Positions 50,725 to 59,831 of a stretch of DNA of 64,000 nt are shown in pieces. Each line of letters opens with the position of its first letter. Within the stretch, counting starts at the first letter, position 1. The DNA comes from [Ruminococcus] torques ATCC 27756 (GTDB lineage: Bacteria; Bacillota; Clostridia; Lachnospirales; Lachnospiraceae): the NCBI RefSeq assembly GCF_000153925.1, contig NZ_DS264345.1:310001-374000 (forward strand), given 5' to 3'. Both the position numbers and the translations under genes were made by a program. The notes beneath the pieces were generated by a model. The model made no database searches. It worked only from the letters and a program-made list of their open reading frames with translations, and was not told the DNA's origin.

Positions 50725-50741
50725 AATGTAATGATTACATT
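50725..50741. promoter_or_regulatory. Palindrome in the agaY leader
   Basis: AATGTAAT-G-ATTACATT is a perfect 17-base palindrome around one central base. It lies 27-44 bases upstream of the agaY start and downstream of its likely -10 (TATACT, minus strand, 50769-50764), so a bound repressor would block elongation. Confidence 0.5.
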
Positions 50742-50797
50742 ATTATTAATTATTTTCGGTATAAGTATAGCACAGAACATGTGATTTCGCATTTTCA

Positions 50798-50825
50798 TTT
50801 TGCACTTTCTTAAAAAATGCAAATG
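50798..50825. promoter_or_regulatory. Shared motif pair in the agaY-agaZ divergent region
   Basis: TTTGCACTTT (50798-50807) and AAAAATGCAAATG (50813-50825) match, as reverse complement and direct copy respectively, the pair upstream of the Aga PTS operon. The rest of 50698-50907 is AT-rich regulatory DNA with no gene. Confidence 0.45.
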
Positions 50826-50907
50826 ATTGTTTAATTAATCCAAAGTAGGCGCAAATTGAAAGTGCTACGATAAATATAACAAAGCAAATTGAAAAGGAGA
50901 GTTTATC

Positions 50908-52233
50908 ATGCGTCAAAATCCATTAAAAAAAATTGTTGAATTGCAGAAACAGGGTAAAAATGTCGGAATCTATTCTGTGTGCAGCGCTAACGGATATGTT
51001 ATCGAGGCGGCATTTAAAAGAGGACTTTCAGACGGATCCTGTGTTTTGATTGAGAGTACGGCAAACCAGTGTGATCAAAACGGCGGATATACAGGTATGA
51101 CACCTGCCGATTTTAAAAAATTTGTTCTTGAGATTGCTGATCGTAACGGATTTGACCGTAACAGAATCTTCCTTGGAGGAGATCACTTAGGACCGCTTAC
51201 ATTCGCGTATAAAGATGAAGCAGAGGCGATGGCTGATTCGGAAGAACTGATCCGTCACTATGTTGCAGCAGGATTTACAAAGATTCATATCGATACAAGT
51301 ATGAAAGTAAACAGCGATCCGGAAGACGTTCGTCTGTCCGACGAGATCATTGCAGGACGCGGCGCTCATCTTGCAAAAGTTGCGGAAGAGACATATAAAG
51401 AGCTGTTGGAGCGTGATCCGGAAGCAATTCCGCCGGTATATGTAATCGGAAGTGAAGTGCCGATTCCGGGAGGAGCTGTCGGAGCGGAAGATAACGGAGT
51501 TCAGGTGACGAAAGTAGAAGATTTTAAGAACACAGTTGCGGCATTTGAGAAAGCTTTTGCAAAAGAAGGTCTTGACAAAGATGTATGGGAGCGTGTAATC
51601 GGAGTTGTTGTTCAGCCGGGTGTAGAAGAAAAAGACAGCGGATGTACAGAATATGATCGTGAGAAAGCAAAAGATCTGATGGCTGCGATCAAAGATTTCC
51701 CGACATTGGTATTTGAAGGACATTCTACAGATTATCAAACAAAGATCAAACTGCGCGAGCTTGTAGAAGACGGAGTCGGCATTTTGAAAGTAGGTCCGGG
51801 ACTTACATTTGCTATGCGTGAAGCAATGTTCGCACTGGAAAATATCGAAAAAGAGCTGATATACGGAACTGATACAGAGCCGAGCAAATTTGCGGAAGTT
51901 CTTGATGCGGAGATGCTTAAAAACGATAAAAACTGGAAGAAACATTATCAGGGAACAGAGCTTGAGATCCGTCTGAAGAGAAAATATTCTTTCTCAGACC
52001 GCTGCAGATACTATATGCCGACACCGGCTGTAGAAGCTGCCGCAGATCGTCTGCTTACAAACTTGCGTACACTCGGAATTCCGCTGAACCTGCTCAGCCA
52101 GTTCATGCCGATTCAGTATACGAAAGTACGTGAAGGATACTTGAAAAATGATCCGGTAGAACTGATCGAAGACCGTATCATCAATACGATCGACGAGTAC
52201 CTTTACGGAACACATCAGAACGAACTTCTCTAA
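50908..52233 (+). CDS. D-tagatose-bisphosphate aldolase, non-catalytic subunit (AgaZ/GatZ/KbaZ)
   Basis: This 441-residue protein stabilises and activates the class II tagatose-bisphosphate aldolase. It begins NPLKKIVELQKQGKNVGIYS with SVCSANGYVIEAA, ESTANQCDQNGGYTGMTPADF, FLGGDHLGPLTF, HIDTSMKVNSDPEDV, GSEVPIPGGA and VFEGHSTDYQT, all typical of GatZ/KbaZ. Its presence next to AgaY shows a tagatose, not fructose, pathway and so supports GalNAc or galactitol use. AAAGGAGAG precedes the ATG. Confidence 0.94.
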   Translation: MRQNPLKKIVELQKQGKNVGIYSVCSANGYVIEAAFKRGLSDGSCVLIESTANQCDQNGGYTGMTPADFKKFVLEIADRNGFDRNRIFLGGDHLGPLTFAYKDEAEAMADSEELIRHYVAAGFTKIHIDTSMKVNSDPEDVRLSDEIIAGRGAHLAKVAEETYKELLERDPEAIPPVYVIGSEVPIPGGAVGAEDNGVQVTKVEDFKNTVAAFEKAFAKEGLDKDVWERVIGVVVQPGVEEKDSGCTEYDREKAKDLMAAIKDFPTLVFEGHSTDYQTKIKLRELVEDGVGILKVGPGLTFAMREAMFALENIEKELIYGTDTEPSKFAEVLDAEMLKNDKNWKKHYQGTELEIRLKRKYSFSDRCRYYMPTPAVEAAADRLLTNLRTLGIPLNLLSQFMPIQYTKVREGYLKNDPVELIEDRIINTIDEYLYGTHQNELL

Positions 52234-52254
52234 AAAGAAGAACAGAAAAATAAC

Positions 52255-52298
52255 GAAGCGTCTTGGAACAAAAAGTTTTGTTCCGAGACGCTTTTTTG
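52255..52298 (+). terminator. Terminator after agaZ
   Basis: AAGCGTCTTGGAACAAAA and TTGTTCCGAGACGCTT form a long stem with one G-T type mismatch, followed by TTTTTT. Confidence 0.9.
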
Positions 52299-52360
52299 AT
52301 AAGAGAAAAACTCGACAGCTTTGACCTTAAAGACTCGAAAGTAAGAAACAGGCTGGCTTT

Positions 52361-52373
52361 GTGATAATATCAC
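52361..52373. promoter_or_regulatory. Palindrome upstream of the ccdA-tlpA gene
   Basis: GTGATA-A-TATCAC is a perfect 13-base palindrome, 120 bases before the gene. It may be an operator; I cannot name a regulator. The rest of 52299-52496 shows no gene. Confidence 0.3.
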
Positions 52374-52496
52374 TGTCTCATATATGAAAAATATGTTATA
52401 AATTATTTAAAAAGAAAAGAAAACGTACAAAGCGAAGCAAGTACAAAAGAAAGACGGAAAGAAAAGATAAATAATAAAAAGAATGGAGAGAAACAT

Positions 52497-53840
52497 ATGG
52501 GATTTTCGATAGAAACCGGGATTTCGGCTTTTACAGTTTTTATGCAGGGGCTATTAAGCTTCTTTTCCCCTTGCGTATTGCCGTTAGTACCACTTTATCT
52601 TGGCTATTTGTCAGGCGGTTTGAATACTGCGGTCAGAACGGGTGAAAACAGTGAGAAGAACAAAGATCGGCTGAAACTGTTTTTAAGAGTTTTGTTTTTT
52701 ACCGTAGGCATAGGAAGCGCATTTTTTATACTCGGTCTGGGCGCGTCGGCGGCCGGAAGTTTCTTCCATGAGCAGAGGATGCTGTTTGCCAGAGTCGGGG
52801 GAATATTAGTCGTATTATTTGGTCTGTATCAGCTTGGAGTATTTGGAAGTTCCAAAGTTCTCGGATCAGAACATAGATTTCCGATTCGGCTTGAAAAAAT
52901 GACGATGTCGCCGATCACAGCTTTTATTATGGGATTCGCATTTAGTTTTGCATGGACGCCGTGTGTAGGCCCTGCGTTGACAAGCGTTCTCCTTATGGCT
53001 GGAAGTGCAGAGTCGGGAGCGAAAGGTTTTCTTTTGATCGGAGTGTATACGATCGGATTTATTTTGCCGTTTTTATTGGCAGGCATTTTTACTGCACGGC
53101 TTTTAGATCTTTTCAAAAAGCATATGAAGATCGTCCGTTATACAGTGAAAATCGGCGGAGTACTCATGGTGCTGATGGGACTGCTTATGTTTACAGGGAA
53201 AATGAATGATATTACAGGATATTTGTCTTCGGCAGGGCAGAAAACAGAATCGGGAAAGCAGGAAAACGGTAAAAAGCAGGATGAAAAGGATGCTTCAGGA
53301 GGGGATGAAGAGCAGACATCCGGAAAAGATACGTCCGGAGAAAATGCAAGTGGGAAAGCAGATAAAGAGGAAAAAGATCAGGACCCGGAAAAAGTCCGTG
53401 CACATATGGGTGAATTAAAAGATCAGTTCGGAAAATCTCATAAGTTGGAGGATTACAAAGGAAAGGTTATCTTCTTGAATTTCTGGGCAACGTGGTGTGG
53501 ACCATGCCGCAGCGAAATGCCGGAAATACAGAAACTGTATGAAGAATACACCGTTATGGGGAATGATTCGGAAGTGGTGATCTTAGGAGTCGCGGGACCC
53601 GGAATCGGACAGGAAGGAACCGTTTCGGATATTACGAAATTTATGGAGGAAAACGGATATACATATCCGGTACTTATGGATGAAACGGGAGAACTGTTCG
53701 AGTGGTACGGAATTTCAGCATTTCCGACGACATATATGATCGATCGTGACGGAAATTTATATGGATATGTGACAGGACAGCTTACGGAAGATATTATGAG
53801 AAGCATTATAAAACAGACGTTAGAAGGAAAAGCACCGTAA
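52497..53840 (+). CDS. CcdA-TlpA fusion: thiol-disulfide membrane transporter with thioredoxin domain
   Basis: The 447-residue protein joins two functions. Residues about 1-240 are a six-helix CcdA/DsbD-type domain with FFSPCVLPLVPLYLGYLSGG near residue 20 and FSFAWTPCVGPALTSVLL near 153, each holding a redox cysteine, which carries electrons across the membrane. A low-complexity K/E/G/S linker (about 245-300) leads to a TlpA-like thioredoxin domain with WATWCGPCRSEMP (C334, C337) and the cis-proline region SAFPTTYMID. Electrons can thus pass from the cytosol to an extracytoplasmic thioredoxin in a single chain. Its clients are not visible here. Confidence 0.92.
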   Translation: MGFSIETGISAFTVFMQGLLSFFSPCVLPLVPLYLGYLSGGLNTAVRTGENSEKNKDRLKLFLRVLFFTVGIGSAFFILGLGASAAGSFFHEQRMLFARVGGILVVLFGLYQLGVFGSSKVLGSEHRFPIRLEKMTMSPITAFIMGFAFSFAWTPCVGPALTSVLLMAGSAESGAKGFLLIGVYTIGFILPFLLAGIFTARLLDLFKKHMKIVRYTVKIGGVLMVLMGLLMFTGKMNDITGYLSSAGQKTESGKQENGKKQDEKDASGGDEEQTSGKDTSGENASGKADKEEKDQDPEKVRAHMGELKDQFGKSHKLEDYKGKVIFLNFWATWCGPCRSEMPEIQKLYEEYTVMGNDSEVVILGVAGPGIGQEGTVSDITKFMEENGYTYPVLMDETGELFEWYGISAFPTTYMIDRDGNLYGYVTGQLTEDIMRSIIKQTLEGKAP

Positions 53841-53861
53841 GGAAAAGATAAGGAAGAGACG

Positions 53862-54686
53862 ATGGTTATAATAGAAAAAGAAAATTTTTCCGTGTCGCAG
53901 ATTTGTTCTTCGGGTCAGTGTTTCAGACTTGATCCGGCAGATGAAACGGGAAAAGTATACGAATTGACGGCGGGAGACAGATATTTAAAAATCGAGGTGG
54001 CGGAAGATCAGAAAAAAGTAAGATTTTACTGTACACAAGAAGAATTTGAACAATTTTGGAAAACGTATTTTGACCTCGATACATGTTATGCAGATTATCT
54101 TTCGCTTATAAAAGACGATGAATATTTAAAAAAGGCGGCAGGATTTGGAAGCGGTATCCGTATTTTGCAGCAGGATTTATGGGAAATGATCGTAACATTT
54201 ATTTTATCCCAGCAGAGCAATATACCGAGGATCAAATCGATGATACAAAGAATCAGTGAACGGTATGGAGATAAAAAAGAAACCGGCGAAGGACATGTAT
54301 ATTATGCATTTCCGAGAGCAGAGCAGCTTGTACAGGCGTCCGAAGAAGAACTTCGGGCGCTTAAGCTCGGTTATAGAAGCAAATATTTATGCAATACTGC
54401 GGAAATGGTGGCAGAGGGAACTGTTAATCTTGAAAAAATAAAAGAGATGTCTTATGATGAAGCAAAGAAAGAATTGCTGAAACTTTCAGGTATCGGAAGC
54501 AAGGTTGCCGATTGTATCTGTTTGTTTGCACTTCATAAGCTCGATGCATTTCCGGTTGATACACATATACAAAAAGTAATTGACACCGTATATGCCGGGA
54601 AGTTTCCGTTTGAGAAATATAAAGGATGTGCGGGTGTGATGCAGCAGTATATTTTTTATTATGATCTAAAAGGAGGAAAGAAATGA
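53862..54686 (+). CDS. 8-oxoguanine DNA glycosylase/AP lyase (OGG1 type)
   Basis: This 274-residue DNA-repair enzyme excises oxidised guanine. The N-terminal OGG-like domain includes SSGQCFRLDP. The HhH-GPD domain has LWEMIVTFILSQQSNIPRIKSMI and the hairpin LSGIGSKVADCICLFALHK with catalytic Lys214, then FPVDTHIQKV with catalytic Asp233. The 19-residue Lys-Asp spacing and KVADCIC wording are those of eukaryotic OGG1. Its stop overlaps the start of the alcohol dehydrogenase gene (ATGA), so the two are coupled. Confidence 0.92.
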   Translation: MVIIEKENFSVSQICSSGQCFRLDPADETGKVYELTAGDRYLKIEVAEDQKKVRFYCTQEEFEQFWKTYFDLDTCYADYLSLIKDDEYLKKAAGFGSGIRILQQDLWEMIVTFILSQQSNIPRIKSMIQRISERYGDKKETGEGHVYYAFPRAEQLVQASEEELRALKLGYRSKYLCNTAEMVAEGTVNLEKIKEMSYDEAKKELLKLSGIGSKVADCICLFALHKLDAFPVDTHIQKVIDTVYAGKFPFEKYKGCAGVMQQYIFYYDLKGGKK

Positions 54687-55867
54687 TGGAAAATTTTCAA
54701 TATTATGCGCCGACAAAAGTTGTGTTTGGAAAAGGTACGGAAAATAAAGCAGGACAGCTTGTCAAAGAGCAAAACTGCCGGAAGGTGCTTATTCATTACG
54801 GGAGCGGAAGTGTAAAAAGAAGCGGCCTTCTTGATCGGATCTTCGCATCGCTTGATGAGGAAGGGATTTCTTATATTTCTCTTGGAGGCGTCGTTCCGAA
54901 CCCCAGATTGTCGCTTGTATATGAAGGAATCGATCTGTGCCGGCGAGAGGGCGTAGATTTTATTCTGGCAGTCGGAGGCGGAAGTGTGATCGACTCGGCG
55001 AAAGCGATTGGATACGGCGTTGAGAACGAAGGGGATGTATGGGATTTTTACGAGAGAAAACGTCAGGCTTGCGGATGTCTGCCAATCGGAGTTGTACTTA
55101 CGATTGCGGCGGCAGGTTCGGAGATGAGTGATTCGTCTGTGATCACAAATGAAAACGGGTGGCTGAAACGGGGATACAACAGCAGTTATTGCAGACCTAA
55201 ATTCGCGGTTATGAATCCGGAACTGACAATGACGCTTCCGAAATATCAGACTGCAAGCGGATGTGTGGATATCATGATGCATACGATGGAGAGATATTTT
55301 AATCATTGTGACAATATGGAACTGACGGATGGAATCAGTGAACATCTACTTCGTACAGTGATGAAAAATGCGAAAATCCTCATGGATGAACCACAGTGCT
55401 ATAAAGCAAGGGCAGAAGTAATGTGGGCGGGAAGCCTTTCACATAATGGTTTGATGGCGTGCGGAAATGATGGCGGAGACTGGGCGTGTCATCAGCTTGA
55501 ACATGAGCTCGGAGGAATGTTTGATGTGGCGCACGGCGCAGGACTTGCAGCGGTATGGGGAAGTTGGGCGCGTTACGTTTGTGACGCTCTTCCGGATCGG
55601 TTTGAACAATTTGCGGTTAATGTTATGGGCGTGGAAAACGGTGATGACAAAAATGCAGTAATACAAAAGGGAATCGAAGCTATGGAAAACTTTTTCAGAC
55701 AAATCGAAATGCCGACGGATCTTGGCGGATTAAACATTGAAGTAAGCGAAGATCAGATGAAGGAACTTGCTTTAAAGTGCAGCCATTTCGGAAAGAGAAC
55801 AATCGGATGTGTGAAAAAATTAAATCAGGAAGATATTTATCGAATCTATCAAAAAGCCGCGGACTGA
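54683..55867 (+). CDS. Iron-containing alcohol dehydrogenase (butanol dehydrogenase/YqhD-like)
   Basis: This 394-residue NAD(P)H-dependent enzyme interconverts aldehydes and alcohols. It starts FQYYAPTKVVFGKGTE and has the nucleotide-binding AVGGGSVIDSAKAIGYG near residue 95 and the iron-binding ACHQLEHELGGMFDVAHGAGLAAV near 270, with the metal histidines. The form with NYYAPTKV-type start is typical of BdhA/YqhD. AAAGGAGG lies before paired ATG codons. Aldehyde detoxification or fermentation is likely; the substrate is not determinable. Confidence 0.93.
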   Translation: MMENFQYYAPTKVVFGKGTENKAGQLVKEQNCRKVLIHYGSGSVKRSGLLDRIFASLDEEGISYISLGGVVPNPRLSLVYEGIDLCRREGVDFILAVGGGSVIDSAKAIGYGVENEGDVWDFYERKRQACGCLPIGVVLTIAAAGSEMSDSSVITNENGWLKRGYNSSYCRPKFAVMNPELTMTLPKYQTASGCVDIMMHTMERYFNHCDNMELTDGISEHLLRTVMKNAKILMDEPQCYKARAEVMWAGSLSHNGLMACGNDGGDWACHQLEHELGGMFDVAHGAGLAAVWGSWARYVCDALPDRFEQFAVNVMGVENGDDKNAVIQKGIEAMENFFRQIEMPTDLGGLNIEVSEDQMKELALKCSHFGKRTIGCVKKLNQEDIYRIYQKAAD

Positions 55868-56001
55868 ACGATTACGTTTAAAGATTGTTTTACGAAGAAA
55901 GGGTGGCATAAAAGTGTGATAGGTGATACAATAAGAAAAATTTGTAGTAGCTAGCCATAATAATGCGTACTGCCTGATGTCGGGCGGGAAGAAAGGAGCA
56001 T

Positions 56002-57255
56002 ATGATGGAATCATATATGGAAATGCTTGCAAACCATGCAAAACATGCGGCTGTCGCAGCGGCAAAACTGGGAACAGCGGAGAAAAATAAAGGACTTTGC
56101 GCAGTGGCAGACGAGTTGATCATGCAGCAGGAGCTGATCCTTGCCGAGAATCAGAAAGATCTGAAGGCAGCAGAGGAAAAAGGTGTGAAACAGTCTTTGA
56201 TCGACCGATTGGCGCTTTCTGAAAAAAGAATTGCAGATATGGCGGAAGGACTCCGGCAGATTGCCTCTCTTGACGATCCGGTCGGAGAAATATTATCGAT
56301 GAAAGTTCGCCCGAACGGACTGCGGATCGGGCAAAAGAGAGTTCCGCTCGGTGTTGTGGGAATCATCTATGAGTCAAGACCGAATGTGACAGCAGATGCT
56401 TTTGGCCTTTGTTTTAAGACCGGAAATGCAGTGATCCTGCGTGGCGGAAGCGATGCGATCTATTCAAATCAGGCAATCGTGCGCGTGATCAAAGCAGGAT
56501 TGCGCAAAGAAAAACTTTGTCAGGATCTTGTTCTTCTTGTTGAGGATACAAGCCGGGAAGTTGTGAATGAAATGATGAAGATGCACGGTTTGATCGATGT
56601 GCTTATCCCGAGAGGAGGCGCAGGTTTGATCGCAAATGTTGTGGCAAACAGTACGGTTCCTGTTATTGAAACAGGAACGGGAAACTGTCATGTGTATGTG
56701 GATGAGACGGCAGATATCAGTATGGCGGCAGATATTATCGAAAATGCAAAGACACAGAGGATGGGAGTCTGCAACGCATGTGAATCGCTTGTAATTCACA
56801 GCGGTATGTTGGAAAAGGCGCTGCTGCCTATCGTTAAAAAGCTGAGTGAACACGGGATCGAGATCCGTGGAGATGAAAGAGTTCGTGAAATATGTCCTGA
56901 GATCAAAGCGGCTTCGCAAGATGATTGGGGAACGGAATATCTCGATGCGATTATTTCGGTCAAGACAGTGGATTCGATTGATGAAGCGATCAGTCATATT
57001 AATAAATATAATACAGGACATTCTGAATCGATCATCACAAATGATTATAATCATGCGTTGAAGTTTCAGGATGAGATCGATGCGGCCGCTGTATATGTGA
57101 ATGCATCTACACGTTTTACAGACGGTTTTGAGTTTGGTTTCGGGGCTGAGATCGGTATCAGCACACAGAAGCTTCATGCGAGAGGACCTATGGGACTCGA
57201 GGCGCTGACTACAACAAAATATATTATATTTGGAAACGGTCAGATCAGAAAATAA
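56002..57255 (+). CDS. proA: Glutamate-5-semialdehyde dehydrogenase (gamma-glutamyl phosphate reductase)
   Basis: ProA reduces gamma-glutamyl phosphate, the second step of proline synthesis. The 417-residue protein has the family signatures [21 protein letters not shown] near residue 115, [12 protein letters not shown] near 145, [29 protein letters not shown], the catalytic cysteine in [13 protein letters not shown] near 255, [10 protein letters not shown] near 335 and [13 protein letters not shown] near 375. The start is either of two adjacent ATG codons (56002 or 56005) after AAAGGAG. proB is 36 kb away at 19.9 kb. Confidence 0.97.
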   Translation: MMESYMEMLANHAKHAAVAAAKLGTAEKNKGLCAVADELIMQQELILAENQKDLKAAEEKGVKQSLIDRLALSEKRIADMAEGLRQIASLDDPVGEILSMKVRPNGLRIGQKRVPLGVVGIIYESRPNVTADAFGLCFKTGNAVILRGGSDAIYSNQAIVRVIKAGLRKEKLCQDLVLLVEDTSREVVNEMMKMHGLIDVLIPRGGAGLIANVVANSTVPVIETGTGNCHVYVDETADISMAADIIENAKTQRMGVCNACESLVIHSGMLEKALLPIVKKLSEHGIEIRGDERVREICPEIKAASQDDWGTEYLDAIISVKTVDSIDEAISHINKYNTGHSESIITNDYNHALKFQDEIDAAAVYVNASTRFTDGFEFGFGAEIGISTQKLHARGPMGLEALTTTKYIIFGNGQIRK

Positions 57256-57273
57256 TTATAGCTGTTAAAACAA

Positions 57274-57326
57274 AAAAGAGAGTTAGGGCGCCTTCCTTGA
57301 GGAAGGCGCCCTAACTCTCTTTTATA
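57274..57326 (+). terminator. Very long perfect terminator after proA
   Basis: A 24-base arm (57274-57297, AAAAGAGAGTTAGGG then CGCCTTCCT) is followed after two bases by its exact complement (57300-57323), ending in TTTT. It terminates proA and is symmetric enough to act in both directions. The sequence 57327-57490 shows no gene. Confidence 0.92.
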
Positions 57327-57490
57327 TTGCAAATGTCATTGGCTGATCACAATGCAAAATCAATGTCGAGCAGGAAAGAGGATGGGAAATTGGCATGTAT
57401 CAACTGCCATAAATACATATCGACTTCATAAATGGATATTATTATAATTAGTGTAACAACAGCGAAAAGGTATGGAAGGAGGACAAGAGC

Positions 57491-59377
57491 TTGAAGATGC
57501 AGGAAAAATACAAGCAGTTATTAGAGGCTCTGTTGGAATCCTCAAAAGAATTTTTGAATTCACAAGAACTTGGGGAGTTGGCTGGAATTAGTCAGCGGAC
57601 AGTAATCCGATATATGAAAGAATTAAAAGAACAATCTTTAAAATATGGATTTTTTATTCATACCGTAAAAGGAAGAGGGTATCGGTTAGAGATTATTGAA
57701 GAAGAAAAATTCAGGGATGCGTTGGCGGTTGAAGAAGATGTGGAAGTGACGAAAGTACTTTTTAAATTGTTTTTCGAGCGGACATGTAAGTTGGATGATC
57801 TTGCGGAACTTTTGCATTATAGCAGATCAGGTATGTCCAGAATTATAGAAAAAGTAGAGAAAAAGCTGGAAAGAGAAGGGCTCAGACTCTTAAACAAACC
57901 GTATGTAGGTTTTTTTATAGGAGGCAGTGAAGTTTATATACGAAACTATTTGTATAAATTGCTGAAGAAAAAGTCATTAGAAGAAACGGAGAAGATTTTT
58001 CGTGTTCCAAGAGAAATGCTGGCAAAAGTGAGAAGTGAGATTGATGCGGAGCTTGCGCAAAAATCAGTGCATAAAAGGAAAGAAAATGAACTGTTCTTTT
58101 TGAAATACTTACTGATACAAAAGCAAAGGATTGCGATAGGAAAGACGATTAAAACTGACTATTTTGCAAATATCAGTCAGACAGTTCATTTAAATCATGA
58201 TATGGAAGTTGTTCGTAACATACAAAAGAGAATTGAAACATCAGTGTGTCCGAAATCTGATGAGGAAATAGAAAATATTTATCTTGCTCTTGTTTACAGG
58301 CAGGCTTTTTGGCAAAACGGATATGTAGACAGCATTAATGAAAAAAATCTTCAATTCTATCAGGATATGACAGAAAGAGCATTTCAGAGGATTAAAAATG
58401 ATTACAAGGTAGATCTGTTTCAGGACGATATTTTAGTAAACGGACTGGTGCTTCATCTGGCATCGAATTTCAGCAGATATCTTTTAGGGATGGAAACAGA
58501 AAATCTGTTTTACAATGATGTCTTGGAAAGTTATCCGACAGCGTATTACTATGCGATGGAAGTGGCAGAAGAAATTTCGGTATGGACGAAGCTTTCATTA
58601 AGTAAATATGAAATCAGTTTTTTGGGCATGCATTTTGCATCTTATTTGGAGAGAAGTCTAAAGTCGAAAAAGTGGAAATGTGCGATTATTTATGGAAGCG
58701 GAATCGGATCGGCAAAATTATTGGAAAGCAGACTGCATAATAAATATCCACATCTCGAAGTAATAGGAACAGGCCTTTTGGAAGAGGCGGGAAAAAAAGC
58801 GGAAGAAGCAGACTTTTTTATTACGACATTTCCGGTAGAAGAGCCTGAAATTATGGGAAAACCGTGGGTGAGGCTGTCGCCGATGTTGGATATTAAAGAA
58901 CAGATTGCATTGGAACAGCTTGTCGGAAATTTAGCGCGTCACCGGAAGTGGAGATATGAGAGCGTCTCAAAAATGTATTTGTATATTGATCAATATATGG
59001 AAAAAATCGAGCTGTTGAATTATTTATGTGACTTATGCAGAGAAAAAAGATTTATTACGGAACAAGAAGCAGAGGGAATTGTAGGACGCGAAAATTTGGT
59101 ATCAACAGAAATAGTGGAAGGAATCGCAATGCCTCACGGTTTGATCGAAGGAAGCAGCTTTCTTGTGTTTGCATTATTGAAAGAACCGATTATTTGGGGG
59201 AGAACATCGGTAAAGTTAGTTGTTATGGGATGTTTTCAGCGGGGAGATGAGCGTATGAAAGAAGAATTAGAATATATATTTCATCTCTTTTTGAACTTAG
59301 AAGATAAGAACAGATTGTTGTCCTGTAAATCGGCGGAAGAGATAGAACGCTGTATGGAGGTGTATTATGGCAAATAG
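57491..59377 (+). CDS. PRD-type transcriptional regulator with PTS IIB and IIA domains (MtlR/LicR-like)
   Basis: This 628-residue regulator has an N-terminal helix-turn-helix (SQELGELAGISQRTVIRYMK, then a second wing/HTH to about 165). Two PTS regulation domains (about 180-395, with conserved histidines in VHLNHDMEV and LVLHLASNFSRYL, ISFLGMHFASYLER) lead to a IIB-like domain (CAIIYGSGIGSAKLLESRL; serine replaces the usual phosphocysteine) and a C-terminal IIA domain with GIAMPHGLIEGS. It is expected to activate the adjacent PTS operon when its substrate is present. The TTG start at 57491 is 8 bases after AGGAGG; an ATG at 57497 is possible. It overlaps the IIA gene by 11 bp. Confidence 0.92.
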   Translation: MKMQEKYKQLLEALLESSKEFLNSQELGELAGISQRTVIRYMKELKEQSLKYGFFIHTVKGRGYRLEIIEEEKFRDALAVEEDVEVTKVLFKLFFERTCKLDDLAELLHYSRSGMSRIIEKVEKKLEREGLRLLNKPYVGFFIGGSEVYIRNYLYKLLKKKSLEETEKIFRVPREMLAKVRSEIDAELAQKSVHKRKENELFFLKYLLIQKQRIAIGKTIKTDYFANISQTVHLNHDMEVVRNIQKRIETSVCPKSDEEIENIYLALVYRQAFWQNGYVDSINEKNLQFYQDMTERAFQRIKNDYKVDLFQDDILVNGLVLHLASNFSRYLLGMETENLFYNDVLESYPTAYYYAMEVAEEISVWTKLSLSKYEISFLGMHFASYLERSLKSKKWKCAIIYGSGIGSAKLLESRLHNKYPHLEVIGTGLLEEAGKKAEEADFFITTFPVEEPEIMGKPWVRLSPMLDIKEQIALEQLVGNLARHRKWRYESVSKMYLYIDQYMEKIELLNYLCDLCREKRFITEQEAEGIVGRENLVSTEIVEGIAMPHGLIEGSSFLVFALLKEPIIWGRTSVKLVVMGCFQRGDERMKEELEYIFHLFLNLEDKNRLLSCKSAEEIERCMEVYYGK

Positions 59378-59831
59378 ATTGAAAAAGATGCTGACGGAAG
59401 AAATGGTACGGTTAGATCCGCCGCTTTTGTCTACACCGGAAGAAGTGATCGAATATTGTGGGAATATTCTTGTAGAAAATAAAAAAGCAAAAGCAGGTTA
59501 TGTAAAAGAAATGATCGATTCTTATCAAAGGTTCGGACCGTACATGGTAATGGCTCCGGGATTGGCATTGCCGCACGCAAGACCGGGCGGAAATGTAAAA
59601 GAACCGTGTATTAGTTTTGTGAAGTTAAAAGAACCGGTTTGTTTTCATCATCCGTGTAATGATCCTGTTTGGGTTGTGTTCGCGCTCGGAGGGGTGTCAG
59701 ATGATGGGCATATTGAGCTTTTGCAGGATTTGAGTTCTTTGCTGGCAGGTGAACGGATGATTGAAAAACTGGCAGCCTTGAATACATATGAGGAACTGGA
59801 AAAATTAATGGAAAAGGAGGCGAGAAGATGA
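59367..59831 (+). CDS. PTS IIA, fructose/mannitol-type
   Basis: This 154-residue IIA subunit has the phosphorylated histidine in GLALPHARPGGNVKEP (His70), followed by FVKLKEPVCFHHPCNDPVWVVFALGG, a standard IIA type 2 fold. ATGGAGGTG precedes the ATG. It overlaps both its neighbours by a few bases, so regulator, IIA and IIB are translationally coupled. With a UlaB-like IIB and UlaA-like IIC it forms a complete ascorbate-family PTS. Confidence 0.93.
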   Translation: MANRLKKMLTEEMVRLDPPLLSTPEEVIEYCGNILVENKKAKAGYVKEMIDSYQRFGPYMVMAPGLALPHARPGGNVKEPCISFVKLKEPVCFHHPCNDPVWVVFALGGVSDDGHIELLQDLSSLLAGERMIEKLAALNTYEELEKLMEKEARR

